From Clostridiaceae bacterium (GTDB taxonomy: Bacteria > Bacillota > Clostridia > Oscillospirales > Acutalibacteraceae), in assembly GCA_016296885.1 (NCBI GenBank), contig JAEDHT010000032.1, positions 1 to 20,859 of the forward strand: a stretch of 20,859 bases of DNA. The letters are read 5' to 3'. The translations under genes and the position numbers were made by a program. Below, piece by piece: positions 6,139-13,292 of the stretch (within the stretch, counting starts at the first letter, position 1; each line of letters begins with the position of its first letter). The notes beneath the pieces are model-generated. The model saw nothing but the letters and a program-made list of their open reading frames with translations, searched no databases and was not told the DNA's origin.

Positions 6139-6173
6139 CCTGTATTATCACACAATGCAGGTCTGGGTATAAT
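6139..6173 (+). promoter_or_regulatory. Promoter and hairpin upstream of the dockerin-like gene
   Basis: TTATCA (6145-6150) and TATAAT (6168-6173) are 17 bases apart. A hairpin, CCTGTATT (6139-6146) with AATGCAGG (6154-6161), spans the -35 box and could be a protein-binding site. Transcription would start about 40 bases before the ATG at 6221. Confidence 0.5.
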
Positions 6174-6220
6174 TACAAAGCTTATAACATATTTAGCATA
6201 GTTTTAGGAAGTAAATTATT

Positions 6221-7435
6221 ATGAAAAAAATAATATGTTTAGTTTTAACGTTAATAATGGCATTTTCTATGATTTCGGTTAGTGCTTTTGCTGAAGGTGG
6301 AACTAAAACAGATGTAGATGAAGTTGCTGTTGTTAAGTGTTTTACAGATTATATACTTAATCTCAACTGCGGTTACTGGGAAGAAACTATCGAATGTGAA
6401 ATTATAGGTAAGTATAATAAATATGTTATATTTTACGGTAGTGATGGAACATTTAAGGATGGGAAAATATTAAGACTGGTTGATGACTATGCTGTTTCTT
6501 CAAATAGGATAGAAAGCCCTTATGAATTAGGTATATATGTATATAACGGGGCTGAGGTTTGTACGCTTACTGAGGCAATCGATAAAAAATACTTTAGAAT
6601 GGCTGATATAGCACACCTTAGTGACAGATTTACTTTTGCTTGTGATGTAGAAAAAGAAACCTAAGCTCTGAATGAATATTTTGCTGATTACTTAAGTGGA
6701 CTTCAGTTAGATCATGGTCAGACAGACTGTCGAATCGTCGGGTTATATAATGAATTCATTTTATTCTACGGCAGAAGTGGTATATCTACAGAGAATTATA
6801 TTACAAGCAGACGGATTCAAAATTATTCTGTTTTTTCTTATACAGCAGATTATGAGTATAGATTAAATATATATGTGTTTAACGGTACAGAAATTTGTAC
6901 TCTTGAAGAGGCTGTTGTGGAGAGAAATTATTTCAGAATGGACGATGTTGGACATTTAAGTGCTAATTTTTATAAAATTCATGAAATAGATGAAGAAACA
7001 TTACATCAGTATTTCGTAGCCTATTTGGTTAAAAATAATATATCTTATAATGAACCAAGCTGCAACATATTAGGTCAGTATGAAAAAAATCTAATCTTTT
7101 TGGGGGATCATAGTACAGAAGTTGACCACACAGATGTATCAAGGATTATTGATGATTATGTTGTTGTAAATGTTAATAAATCAACTCCATACGACTTAGG
7201 TATATATGTTTATAACAATGAAGAAATCTATACCCTTGAAGAAGCTGTTGATAAAGATTTATTTGAAATGTCTGAAATAGAAAACTTAACACAACATATT
7301 AATTTACTATACGATGTAAATTGTGATAATACTCTTGATATGAATGATGTAGTTGAGATTCAGCGTATAGCCGCCAATCTTCATCAAACAGATTATCACT
7401 ACAAGTATATAATTAATAATAAAACCCATATGTAG
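6221..7435 (+). pseudogene. Secreted three-repeat protein with half dockerin, interrupted by one in-frame TAA
   Basis: The reading frame is continuous over 405 codons except for a single TAA at codon 148 (6662-6664). A signal peptide is clear: MKKIICLVLTLIMAF..ISVSAFA, with cleavage near residue 25. Three diverged repeats of ~110 residues follow. Each has a helix ending in x-Y-(F/I)-x-x-Y-(I/L), a strand pair II/LGxYxxxxIFxG, then LGIYVYN-x-x-E-(V/I)-x-TLxEAxxxxxFxM and a short DIxHLS-like end (about 28-145, 149-250, 255-360). Residues ~364-388 (YDVNCDNTLDMNDVVEIQR) match one calcium-binding half of a type I dockerin; no second half follows. Dockerins attach proteins to cohesins in cellulosomal bacteria. 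Because the sequence past the stop keeps repeat identity, the lesion is recent, or a base-calling error. TAAGGA-like AGGAAG precedes the ATG. Confidence 0.8.
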
Positions 7436-7499
7436 GCTGCAGTTATGGTACAAAGGTACGTTGCAAAGCTTATCACAGATTTATCCTAAAGCCTATAAA

Positions 7500-7534
7500 A
7501 TCCCGCACGGCAAATTTTGCTGTGCGGGATAAAT
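7500..7534. terminator. Bidirectional terminator between convergent genes
   Basis: ATCCCGCACGGCAAA (7500-7514) pairs with TTTGCTGTGCGGGAT (7516-7530) with one wobble. On the minus strand the stem is followed by TTTTA, so it best serves the GNAT remnant; in the plus direction the tail is AAATATTTTA. Confidence 0.8.
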
Positions 7535-7616
7535 ATTTTAGAATCTTTGTTAATATTTAAGGTAAAAGTTAAAATGCTATCTTGTACGAAAAGACGGTAA
7601 ATTGGAATGTGTCAGT

Positions 7617-7949
7617 TCATTTTTTCATTTCTGTATATGGCAAAACTGTACAACCACATTTTTAGTACAGCTTCATAGCTCCCTCGTTTTCTTCCTCCAC
7701 CTCTAAGCGAAAAATACAGTCTGCGTGCTTATTTGTGATAAACTCCATAAACTTCTTTCCGATACCCAAGCCACGATACTCATCTTTAATATATAAATCT
7801 TCAATCCAGATACAAGGTTTCCCAAATTCCGTTGAAAAACTTTTTGCAATCATGGCATATCCCAGAATATCGTTTTAATTTTCGATAATATACCCTTCCA
7901 AAAACTGTCTGTTATTAATGCACGCTTCTATATCATTTAAAAAGATGAT
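7617..7949 (-). pseudogene. GNAT acetyltransferase remnant with two in-frame stops
   Basis: On the minus strand one frame reads FLNDIEACINNRQFLEGY-I-I-E-N, stop, NDILGYAMIAKSFSTEFG, CIWIEDLYIKDEYRGLGIG, then RLEVEEENEGAMKLY, stop, KCGCTVLPYTEMKK, TGA. The EDLYIKDEYRGLGIGKKF segment is the acetyl-CoA-binding motif A of GCN5-related N-acetyltransferases, and NxGAMKLYxKCGF is the usual C-terminal motif B. Both stops are TAA (7875-7877 and 7662-7664) at places where Lys, Gln or Glu is usual. The 5' end is missing: similarity stops near 7949 at a junction with unrelated plus-strand remnant codons. The gene is non-functional. Substrate cannot be assigned. Confidence 0.8.
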
Positions 7950-8056
7950 CGAATCCTACGAGCAGAGCTTGAAATAAGAAATATATTGATTTTAGGATTA
8001 ATAAAAGAGCTTAAAAATAAGCAATTTTAGCGCAATATTATTATTGCATTGAAATT

Positions 8057-8100
8057 GGGGCTTTCTCATTTGGTTAGTGAGGGAGTCCCTATTTTCTTTT
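8057..8100 (+). terminator. Intrinsic terminator in the intergenic stretch
   Basis: GGGGCTTTCTCA (8057-8068) pairs with TGAGGGAGTCCC (8078-8089), 12 pairs with three G-U, followed by TATTTTCTTTT. It must end a plus-strand transcript, yet no intact gene precedes it. This fits a deleted gene or a small RNA. Confidence 0.7.
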
Positions 8101-8151
8101 AACAACAGATTTGATAACCGCTTATGTTACATATTGCTCTTGCTGTTGTTA
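8100..8151. repeat. Spaced 9-bp inverted repeat
   Basis: TAACAACAG (8100-8108) and CTGTTGTTA (8143-8151) are exact inverted complements 34 bases apart. This may be a structured RNA, a protein-binding site or the scar of a small mobile element. No target duplication was seen. Confidence 0.4.
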
Positions 8152-8181
8152 GTTCAAAGGAGCAAAAGGTTGTTAAGTTTT

Positions 8182-8210
8182 TTGTATTAGTTATACTAAC
8201 AGGATATAGT
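8182..8210 (+). promoter_or_regulatory. Sigma-A promoter with internal inverted repeat, upstream of the 8431 gene
   Basis: TTGTAT (8182-8187) and TATAGT (8205-8210) are 17 bases apart. TTAGT-TAT-ACTAA (8187-8199) is an inverted repeat within the spacer, where a repressor would block polymerase. Transcription would start near 8217, leaving a leader of about 210 bases before the gene. Confidence 0.6.
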
Positions 8211-8374
8211 AAGTCTTTTGTTTAAATCAGAGGTACCGTAAGACATCATACCAAAAAACTACCAAAAATGTACGTTCACCTCACAGTCGAACTTTCAACT
8301 CTTGTCAGTAGTCAACGTTCAGAAAAAATAAAGGAGCTGATGCTCATAAAAACATTATAAAGCTCATATAAATT

Positions 8375-8407
8375 TTTCCGTACACATATCGTTATCATTT
8401 ACGGAAA
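8375..8407 (+). promoter_or_regulatory. Leader hairpin before the 8431 gene
   Basis: TTTCCGTA (8375-8382) and TACGGAAA (8400-8407) are an exact 8-bp inverted repeat with a 17-base loop, ending about 12 bases before the ribosome binding site GAGGTGAT. It could influence translation or mRNA stability, or be an operator. Confidence 0.45.
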
Positions 8408-8430
8408 TAATATTTACGAGGTGATTTATA

Positions 8431-8706
8431 ATGGCAAAAAAGGGAATGAGCAGAATAGATCGTACGCACACCAGGATGAGAAAAACCGTAGCTCCTGTGC
8501 CTGAAATTCAAGGAAAAGCAAAGCACGGCAAAGAACACGCAAAACCAATTATTCCTGGAACTAAGGCACCATCACAAGAGGTATTCCATTCTACACCCCA
8601 TCCACAGAATGTAACTGTGTCTTCCGATTATTCTATTTTTAACAACGATCTTGCCTTAGACAATCTTCAAAACGATATCACAGCAGCAGATTTGCAAGAT
8701 TTATAA
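8431..8706 (+). CDS. Small basic conserved hypothetical protein, 91 aa
   Basis: GAGGTGAT lies at the right distance before the ATG at 8431. The protein starts M-A-K-K-G-M-S-R-I-D-R-T-H. It has a strongly basic first half with VPEIQGKAKHGKEHAKPIIPGTKAP (about 24-48, given here as a region) and an acidic C-terminus rich in Asn, Asp and Leu. No membrane segment, signal or Cys is present. The VPEIQGKAKH and PIIPGT blocks recall small uncharacterised proteins of Clostridia that I have no function for. Its neighbour on the other strand is a DUF3892 gene. A terminator follows within ten bases, so it is a single-gene unit with a long leader. The charge split suggests a partner-binding or nucleic-acid-binding protein, but this is only inference. 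Confidence 0.8.
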   Translation: MAKKGMSRIDRTHTRMRKTVAPVPEIQGKAKHGKEHAKPIIPGTKAPSQEVFHSTPHPQNVTVSSDYSIFNNDLALDNLQNDITAADLQDL

Positions 8707-8713
8707 AAATTTA

Positions 8714-8748
8714 CCCGGTAGAGCCTAAAAAGCTTTACCGGGAATTTT
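8714..8748 (+). terminator. Terminator after the 8431 gene
   Basis: CCCGGTAGAGC (8714-8724) pairs with GCTTTACCGGG (8732-8742) with one wobble around a seven-base loop, followed by AATTTT. Confidence 0.85.
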
Positions 8749-8781
8749 AATCTGATATTTTATTTCTGATAACATATATTA

Positions 8782-9069
8782 TCATCCTTGGGGTGAAAAT
8801 GAGGGCAAATTACTTAAATTATTATTTTCACTTCCATCGGGGATCGATTTTAAATATTCCGTGTCACCTCTGTGAGCAACACCAACACCTGCAATCTCCC
8901 CTTGCTTTGCCATATTAACAGCATCAGGTTTTGATACAAATGTTTCATCAGATAATTTATACCCTGTCACTTTACCGCTCTGCTTTACAAGCCCCACTAT
9001 ACGCTTGGCATTTTCATTTGCTTGCGGAATTTGATCAAGGGTATTTTTTATTAATTCATTTGATTCCAT
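8782..9069 (-). CDS. DUF3892 family protein
   Basis: 95 residues from the ATG at 9069, which has AAAGGAGA ten bases upstream. An in-frame ATG at 9120 has no such site and would add a lysine/tyrosine stretch unlike the family. Residues ~25-75 (KVTGYKLSDETFVSK then AVNMAKQGEIAGVGVAHR and GDTEYLKSIPDG) match the DUF3892 pattern, a short beta-rich domain of unknown function frequent in Firmicutes. The tail is rich in Asn, Ser and Pro. The protein is soluble. It faces a small plus-strand operon across a 126-base region with a perfect sigma-A promoter pointing the other way. Function is unknown. Confidence 0.85.
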   Translation of the reverse strand: MESNELIKNTLDQIPQANENAKRIVGLVKQSGKVTGYKLSDETFVSKPDAVNMAKQGEIAGVGVAHRGDTEYLKSIPDGSENNNLSNLPSFSPQG

Positions 9070-9146
9070 AATATTTTCTCCTTTTATCATATTTTGCACA
9101 TACATTTTATATTTATGCAATTAAATATAAAACTAATTTATTATCC

Positions 9147-9175
9147 TTGACATAGTATTTTTTAAAATGTATAAT
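9147..9175 (+). promoter_or_regulatory. Perfect consensus sigma-A promoter for the 9196-9703 operon
   Basis: TTGACA (9147-9152) and TATAAT (9170-9175) with a 17-base spacer are an exact consensus. Transcription would begin near 9182, only about 14 bases before the GTG start at 9196, giving a very short leader. Strong constitutive expression is predicted. Confidence 0.9.
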
Positions 9176-9195
9176 TTCAGCGTGGGGTGATAAAT

Positions 9196-9411
9196 GTGAA
9201 AAAGATAGTGGCACCATTAATTATTACAATTTTAGTAATAATTTATTTGGCAATTTATTTTGGAGTACTTATTTGGGTTATTCCGTATATTTGGTTAAAG
9301 GTGCTGTTAGCTGTTCTACCCATTACACTCGCAGGAACAATGATATATGTTTGTATTCAAAGAATTAACGAAATAAGGAGCGGTGAAGAAGATGATCTTA
9401 GTAAATACTGA
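9196..9411 (+). CDS. Small membrane protein with two helices
   Basis: 71 residues, starting at GTG 9196 because GGGGTGAT (9184-9191) is correctly spaced for it. The in-frame GTG at 9187 lies inside that ribosome binding site. Two membrane helices are visible: about 5-30 (VAPLIITILVIIYLAIYFGVL) and 33-55 (WLKVLLAVLPITLAGTMIYV), followed by a charged tail, INEIRSGEEDDLSKY. The end overlaps the start of the YbjQ gene by 20 bases, so the two are translationally coupled. No family name is certain. Pairing with a YbjQ-type protein suggests it anchors or partners that protein at the membrane. Confidence 0.85.
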   Translation: MKKIVAPLIITILVIIYLAIYFGVLIWVIPYIWLKVLLAVLPITLAGTMIYVCIQRINEIRSGEEDDLSKY

Positions 9412-9703
9412 TTACATAACAGGAAAAGAACTTGAAATGCTTGGGCTTGTGCGTGGAAGTACGATACAAAGCAAAAATATAGGTAAAGATATTACCCAAA
9501 GCTTTAAAACATTGGTAGGCGGAGAACTAAAGGCCTATAACGAAATGATGAATGAAGCCAGAGCACTTGCCACAAAACGCATGGTATCTGAAGCAGAGCA
9601 GATGGGTGCTGATGCGGTAGTAAATATCCGTTATGCCTCAGCCGCTGTTATGCAGGGTGCCGCAGAAGTTATTGCATATGGAACAGCAGTAAAATTTAAA
9701 TAA
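9392..9703 (+). CDS. YbjQ/UPF0145-family protein
   Basis: 103 residues starting M-I-L-V-N-T-D-Y-I-T-G-K. ATG 9392 has AAGGAG 11 bases upstream; a GTG at 9383 is too close to it. The family pattern is clear: GLVRGSTIQSKNIGKDI (about 19-36), then FKTLVGGELKAYNEMMNEAR, MVSEAEQMGADAVVNIRY and AAEVIAYGTAV at the end. These proteins form pentamer-like beta/alpha rings and are annotated as heavy-metal-binding, with poorly known function. No Cys or His cluster for metal is visible here. The gene is second in an operon with a small membrane protein and ends before a 16-bp hairpin. Confidence 0.9.
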   Translation: MILVNTDYITGKELEMLGLVRGSTIQSKNIGKDITQSFKTLVGGELKAYNEMMNEARALATKRMVSEAEQMGADAVVNIRYASAAVMQGAAEVIAYGTAVKFK

Positions 9704-9736
9704 CATTAAACGACCGTTTGAGATTAAAACTGATTC

Positions 9737-9776
9737 GACCCCCAAAAGTTAGACCAAAAACTAACTTTTGGGGGTC
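9737..9776. repeat. Perfect 16-bp inverted repeat: terminator or IS3-type end remnant
   Basis: GACCCCCAAAAGTTAG (9737-9752) and CTAACTTTTGGGGGTC (9761-9776) are exact complements with an eight-base loop. There is no T-run, so a classical terminator is not certain, though it lies 34 bases after the YbjQ stop and before a convergent gene. The CCCCCAAAAGTTAGAC string resembles the terminal repeats I associate with IS3-family elements, so it may be a tiny MITE-like relic. Confidence 0.6.
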
Positions 9777-9814
9777 ACCACAATTTAAAGGCTATTCTTA
9801 TATACTCAAAACTT

Positions 9815-10750
9815 TTATTTAATAAGCAGATATGCAAAATAAATTGCATAAGAAATCAACATGATAATTCCGTGAAGTCTTGTAAGCCTCTTTTTGCGGA
9901 ATACGCACAACCATAAAATAATTCCTGCTAAAACAGCAACAATGCAGTCAATAGCAAAGCTTGCTTCAAACTTAATTGGAATAATTAGTGATGAAATACC
10001 TAAAACAAATAAAATGTTAAAAATATTACTTCCTACTATATTTCCTATTGCAATGTCAGCTTTGCCTTTTTTAGCCGCTATAACCGATGTAAACAGCTCA
10101 GGAAGAGATGTTCCAAGTGCGACGATCGTGAGACCGATAAATCTTTCGCTCATTCCAAACATTTTTGCAAGCGCAGTTGCTGCATCAACAGTTACATCAC
10201 TTCCAAAGATAATTAACACCAATCCCAATACACCCATCAAAATCAGTTTCCAGATAGGACTCTCTGAACTTTGAATTTCTTCGGCTTGCATTTCGCCCTT
10301 CTTGACCATCACAAACATATATCCAAGATATGCGACGAAACATAACAATAGTACGATACCCTCCCAGAGGTTAAGATTACCGTCTGTCATACCAAATGCC
10401 AACAATATGAGAGTAATCGCCAACATAATCGGGATTTCATAACGAACCGTTGTTTTTGCAACTGCAATGGATGTAATCACAGAGGAAATTCCCAAAATGA
10501 TTAGTATGTTAAGGATATTACTTCCTACAACATTACCTACTGATATATCTGCATTTCCTTTCAAGGCAGCAGTAATACTTACAGCCGCTTCAGGTGCACT
10601 GGTTCCCATTGCAACAATAGTAAGACCAATCACAAGCTGTGGGATTCCAAATTTATCTGCTATACCCGATGAACCTTCTACAAACCAGTCGGCACCTTTT
10701 ACAAGCAAAACAAAACCAAGTGCTAATAATAGCAATTCAAGAAATACCAC
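9815..10750 (-). CDS. Calcium/sodium antiporter (CaCA family)
   Basis: 311 residues from GTG 10750, seven bases after GGAGGA; an in-frame TTG at 10765 overlaps that site. The protein has about ten hydrophobic helices in two inverted halves. The two alpha repeats are GTSAPEAAVSITAALKG..DISVGNVVGSN (about 49-82) and GTSLPELFTSVIAAKKG..DIAIGNIVGSN (about 210-240), carrying the paired Glu residues that bind Ca2+ and the GN(V/I)VGSN motifs. A charged cytosolic loop (KKGEMQAEEIQSSESP) separates the halves. Family members (YrbG/CaxA type) exchange Ca2+ for Na+ across the cell membrane. The start is 22 bases after the stop of the phosphate transporter gene, so the two form an operon. Confidence 0.93.
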   Translation of the reverse strand: MVFLELLLLALGFVLLVKGADWFVEGSSGIADKFGIPQLVIGLTIVAMGTSAPEAAVSITAALKGNADISVGNVVGSNILNILIILGISSVITSIAVAKTTVRYEIPIMLAITLILLAFGMTDGNLNLWEGIVLLLCFVAYLGYMFVMVKKGEMQAEEIQSSESPIWKLILMGVLGLVLIIFGSDVTVDAATALAKMFGMSERFIGLTIVALGTSLPELFTSVIAAKKGKADIAIGNIVGSNIFNILFVLGISSLIIPIKFEASFAIDCIVAVLAGIILWLCVFRKKRLTRLHGIIMLISYAIYFAYLLIK

Positions 10751-10772
10751 GCTATCTTCCTCCAATTGTCAA

Positions 10773-12452
10773 TTATTGTTTTTGCGAACCAACTGGGTTT
10801 ACAATACTGTAACCTACATTTACAAGATGGTCCGCTACACGTTCAAGCCCTGCAACAGTAGAAGAGTAATAAGGGCTTACTTCCATATTACAATTTCCTT
10901 CTGCAAGACGTGCAAAGTGACTTGCGGTAAGTTCTTTTTTCATTCCGTCAATTTCGTCTTCCAATACTGCAAGCTCTGACAATCCATCTTTGTTTAGATT
11001 GTCAAAAGCATCCTTTGACAGAGCGAGCATTTGCATAACCTTATCAGACATCTTCTTAATATCGTCTTGGGCTCTTTCAGAAAAAGATATCTTCTTTGCT
11101 GACATTTCTGACACTATTTCATAGAAGTTCTCTGCGTGATCACCTATACGCTCAAGGTCATTTAGCACATGGAAATAAGAACCGATAACAAATTCATCAC
11201 TTTGCTCTACCGATGGAGAAAGCTTTATAAGGAATCGTGTCAATTCACCATTTGTAAAATCAATAATAGATTCATTATTACTAATTTTATCCTTATTTGA
11301 TAGGTTTTTTGTTTCCATTGTCTTGAAGGAAAGAGAAATGTTTTCCTCAACCAAGCTAAACATATAATCCATTTCCTTTTTTACCTGCATAAGGGCTACA
11401 GGAGACATAGTCAAAAGTCTGTCATCAATATACTTAAGTGTACGCTCAGACTCGATTGCTTTCTTATCTTTAATTATATGACAGGAGTACCTGACCAAAT
11501 GCGTTACAAACGGTAAAAGTACACAAGTTGTTGTTACATTGAAAATAACATGGAAAATAGATACTCTCATTTGGAGAGACATTGGATCGTTTGCAGGGAA
11601 GATTGAAGTGAGTAGATTTATTATTGGTTCTTTGAATATCCATACAATTGCCGTAAAAATGAGCGTACCAATCACATTAAATGTAAAATGTATCAGGGCA
11701 ACTCGTTTTGCATTTGCATTTGCGCCAAACGAAGCTAAAAGAGCAGTAACGCAAGTACCAATATTTGCACCAAGTATGATAAAAAGTGCAAGATCAAGTG
11801 ATAGTACGCCTGTTCCAACCATTGTAATTACAACACCTGTTGCAGCCGAGGAGCTTTGAATTAATGCGGTAAAAATAGCTCCGATTAATATTAGTAGCAA
11901 TGGAAAATCAATAACACTGAAGATACCTTGGAACATTGTTTCAACGAGCGGGTTCCCAAAAGCTTGTTCACTGCTCATTACATTAAGTCCTACGAAAATC
12001 AAACCGAGTCCGCTACACAAAAGACCTGCTATCTTAATCTTTTCCTTTTTGAAAAAGCCCATCATAACACCGGCAAAGGCGAAAAGATACATAAGCATAT
12101 TGAAATAGTCATTTTTAAGTGCCACCAATACACCTGTTATCGTTGTACCTATGTTTGCACCCATAATAATAGGGGTTGCTTGCGTAAGCGTCATAACACC
12201 GGCATTAACCAAACCTATAACCATAACCGATGTTGCAGATGAGCTTTGGATAATAGCAGTGACACCCGCACCGATACCAACACCTGAAAAACGGTTATTA
12301 CTGATTCTGCCAAGTAATTTTTTCATTCTTTCGCCGGCACTTTTTTCAAGAGCATCGCTCATAAAATTCATACCAACTATAAAAACACCTATACCCGCAA
12401 GCAGCCAAATAAGACTTCCTATAAGTTGCATTACATCCTGTGATGATAACAT
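10773..12452 (-). CDS. Na+/phosphate cotransporter with C-terminal PhoU domain (NptA/YjbB type)
   Basis: 559 residues, ATG 12452 behind GAGAGGAG. The N-terminal ~330 residues hold eight or more membrane helices with the duplicated QSSSA motifs of the PNaS family (69-73 and 199-203) and two GANIGT motifs (98-103 and 228-233). Residues ~345-545 are helical and PhoU-like, with ExD-rich patterns such as DLERIGDHAENF and GLERVADHLVNVG. The protein moves phosphate with sodium; YjbB-type members mainly export phosphate, and the fused PhoU domain probably senses or gates. It heads an operon with the Ca2+/Na+ antiporter. Its promoter has a direct repeat typical of OmpR/PhoB regulators, and such a regulator is encoded next door. 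Confidence 0.93.
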   Translation of the reverse strand: MLSSQDVMQLIGSLIWLLAGIGVFIVGMNFMSDALEKSAGERMKKLLGRISNNRFSGVGIGAGVTAIIQSSSATSVMVIGLVNAGVMTLTQATPIIMGANIGTTITGVLVALKNDYFNMLMYLFAFAGVMMGFFKKEKIKIAGLLCSGLGLIFVGLNVMSSEQAFGNPLVETMFQGIFSVIDFPLLLILIGAIFTALIQSSSAATGVVITMVGTGVLSLDLALFIILGANIGTCVTALLASFGANANAKRVALIHFTFNVIGTLIFTAIVWIFKEPIINLLTSIFPANDPMSLQMRVSIFHVIFNVTTTCVLLPFVTHLVRYSCHIIKDKKAIESERTLKYIDDRLLTMSPVALMQVKKEMDYMFSLVEENISLSFKTMETKNLSNKDKISNNESIIDFTNGELTRFLIKLSPSVEQSDEFVIGSYFHVLNDLERIGDHAENFYEIVSEMSAKKISFSERAQDDIKKMSDKVMQMLALSKDAFDNLNKDGLSELAVLEDEIDGMKKELTASHFARLAEGNCNMEVSPYYSSTVAGLERVADHLVNVGYSIVNPVGSQKQ

Positions 12453-12510
12453 ATTATTGCTCCTCTCGGTGAACTGTAAAACATAAACCCATTTTACACC
12501 ATTTTAGGTA

Positions 12511-12543
12511 ATTATATCATCTATACGGTTAAGATTTGGTAAA
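12511..12543 (-). promoter_or_regulatory. Promoter with tandem TTWACC sites for the transporter operon
   Basis: On the minus strand, TTTACC (complement of 12538-12543), five bases, TTAACC (complement of 12527-12532), ten bases, then a -10 TATAAT (complement of 12511-12516). The direct half-sites are 11 bases apart centre to centre, as for PhoB/OmpR-family dimers, and cover the -35 position, where there is no -35 consensus. This is the layout of an activated promoter. The nearby KdpE-like regulator is the obvious but unproven candidate. Confidence 0.55.
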
Positions 12544-12590
12544 GAATAAAACAGCATCAAGAGTTTATAATCACTCTATGCTGTTTTATA
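12541..12590 (-). terminator. Terminator after the response regulator
   Basis: AAAACAGCAT (12548-12557) pairs with ATGCTGTTTT (12578-12587), extended after a two-base bulge by AGAGT (12560-12564) with ACTCT (12573-12577). On the minus strand it is followed by a T-rich tail (TTTTATTCTTT). It lies directly after the response regulator stop codon. Confidence 0.85.
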
Positions 12591-13292
12591 TTATTTTAAC
12601 CTATACCCTATACCAAGCTCGTTTGCTATATAATTTATTTCGCCGGGTTTATCCCCAAATTTCTTTCGGATATTAGCCATATTAACTTGTAATTTTTTAA
12701 TACTACCCTCTTGAGGATAACCACCCCAAATTGCTTTGATGATAGTGGCATAAGTCATCATTTTACCGCAGTTTTCTGAAAGAAGTGCCACAATGTTGTA
12801 TTCAGTCTGCGTAAGCTTTACTTCCTTACCCTTTATGAAGACTTGACGGGCATCGTAATCAATTTCTAAATTCCTTAGGGTAAACCTACCGCCCGGTAAT
12901 CGCCCCTCTTTTGCGCAAAAGCGATTATTACGCAAAGCTACCCTTATTCTTGCGAGTAATTCTCCCGATCCAAAAGGCTTTGTTATATAATCATTAGCAC
13001 CTCTGTCTAAGGCATCAATTTTATCTGCTTCGTTCGTTCGGCCAGACAAGATAATAATCGGGGTTAAAAAGTCTTTACGTATATAATCAAGCAAGTTTAT
13101 ACCATCCATATCGGGAAGTCCAAGATCTAATATAACGAGGTCGGGCATATAAGATGTAAATAAGGTTTTAGCGCTCAAACAGCAATCAGCAAGAATTGTC
13201 TGATAACCTGCCATTTCAAGCAATGTTGCAACAAGATTGCGGATATTTGTTTCATCTTCAACAATAAGTATTTTATATTTGTTCTGTATCAT
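12591..13292 (-). CDS. OmpR/PhoB-type response regulator, KdpE-like
   Basis: 233 residues. The receiver domain (about 6-118) has the acidic pocket E12/D13, the phospho-acceptor D56 in VILDLGLPDMDG, S83 and K105 in TKPFG. KdpE-typical features are the IILSGRTNEADKIDALDRGANDYITKPFGSGELLARIRVAL stretch (79-118, region only). The DNA-binding wing-helix domain occupies ~132-233 (VKLTQTEYNIVALL ... YIANELGIGYRL). The ATG overlaps the stop of the truncated kdpD (ATGA), the usual kdpDE arrangement. With the kinase destroyed, it lacks its cognate sensor. It may be phosphorylated by another kinase or act unphosphorylated, and is now transcribed, if at all, from upstream tetR. A terminator follows. Confidence 0.9.
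   Translation of the reverse strand: MIQNKYKILIVEDETNIRNLVATLLEMAGYQTILADCCLSAKTLFTSYMPDLVILDLGLPDMDGINLLDYIRKDFLTPIIILSGRTNEADKIDALDRGANDYITKPFGSGELLARIRVALRNNRFCAKEGRLPGGRFTLRNLEIDYDARQVFIKGKEVKLTQTEYNIVALLSENCGKMMTYATIIKAIWGGYPQEGSIKKLQVNMANIRKKFGDKPGEINYIANELGIGYRLK

Larger units (their letters stand above)
7950..8430. other. 480-base non-coding stretch with several structured elements
   Basis: No complete gene was found. A short plus-strand open stretch starting M-I-E-S-Y-E-Q-S-L-K (7945-7977) looks like a fragment of a helical protein. A second frame reads RAELEIRNILILGLIKELK to a TAG near 8030, perhaps part of the same decayed gene after a frameshift. A perfect GCAATA/TATTGC hairpin lies at 8032-8047. 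The remainder holds a terminator (8057-8100), a spaced inverted repeat (8100-8151), a promoter (8182-8210) and a leader hairpin (8375-8407), each listed separately. Confidence 0.55.

Noticed and set aside
6662..6664. Programmed stop-codon read-through of the TAA in the dockerin-like gene
   Set aside because: No read-through context such as a following CTA or a stable downstream hairpin was seen, and neighbouring genes show ordinary nonsense decay, so mutation or sequence error is simpler.
8267..8359. Short plus-strand ORF in the 8431 leader beginning M-Y-V-H-L-T
   Set aside because: No ribosome binding site lies upstream and there is no recognisable sequence pattern; a regulatory leader peptide cannot be excluded but is unsupported.
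9894..12486. Several plus-strand open frames of 100-170 codons across the transporter genes
   Set aside because: They are antisense shadows of the antiporter and phosphate transporter genes, whose motifs are intact on the minus strand, and they lack start signals.
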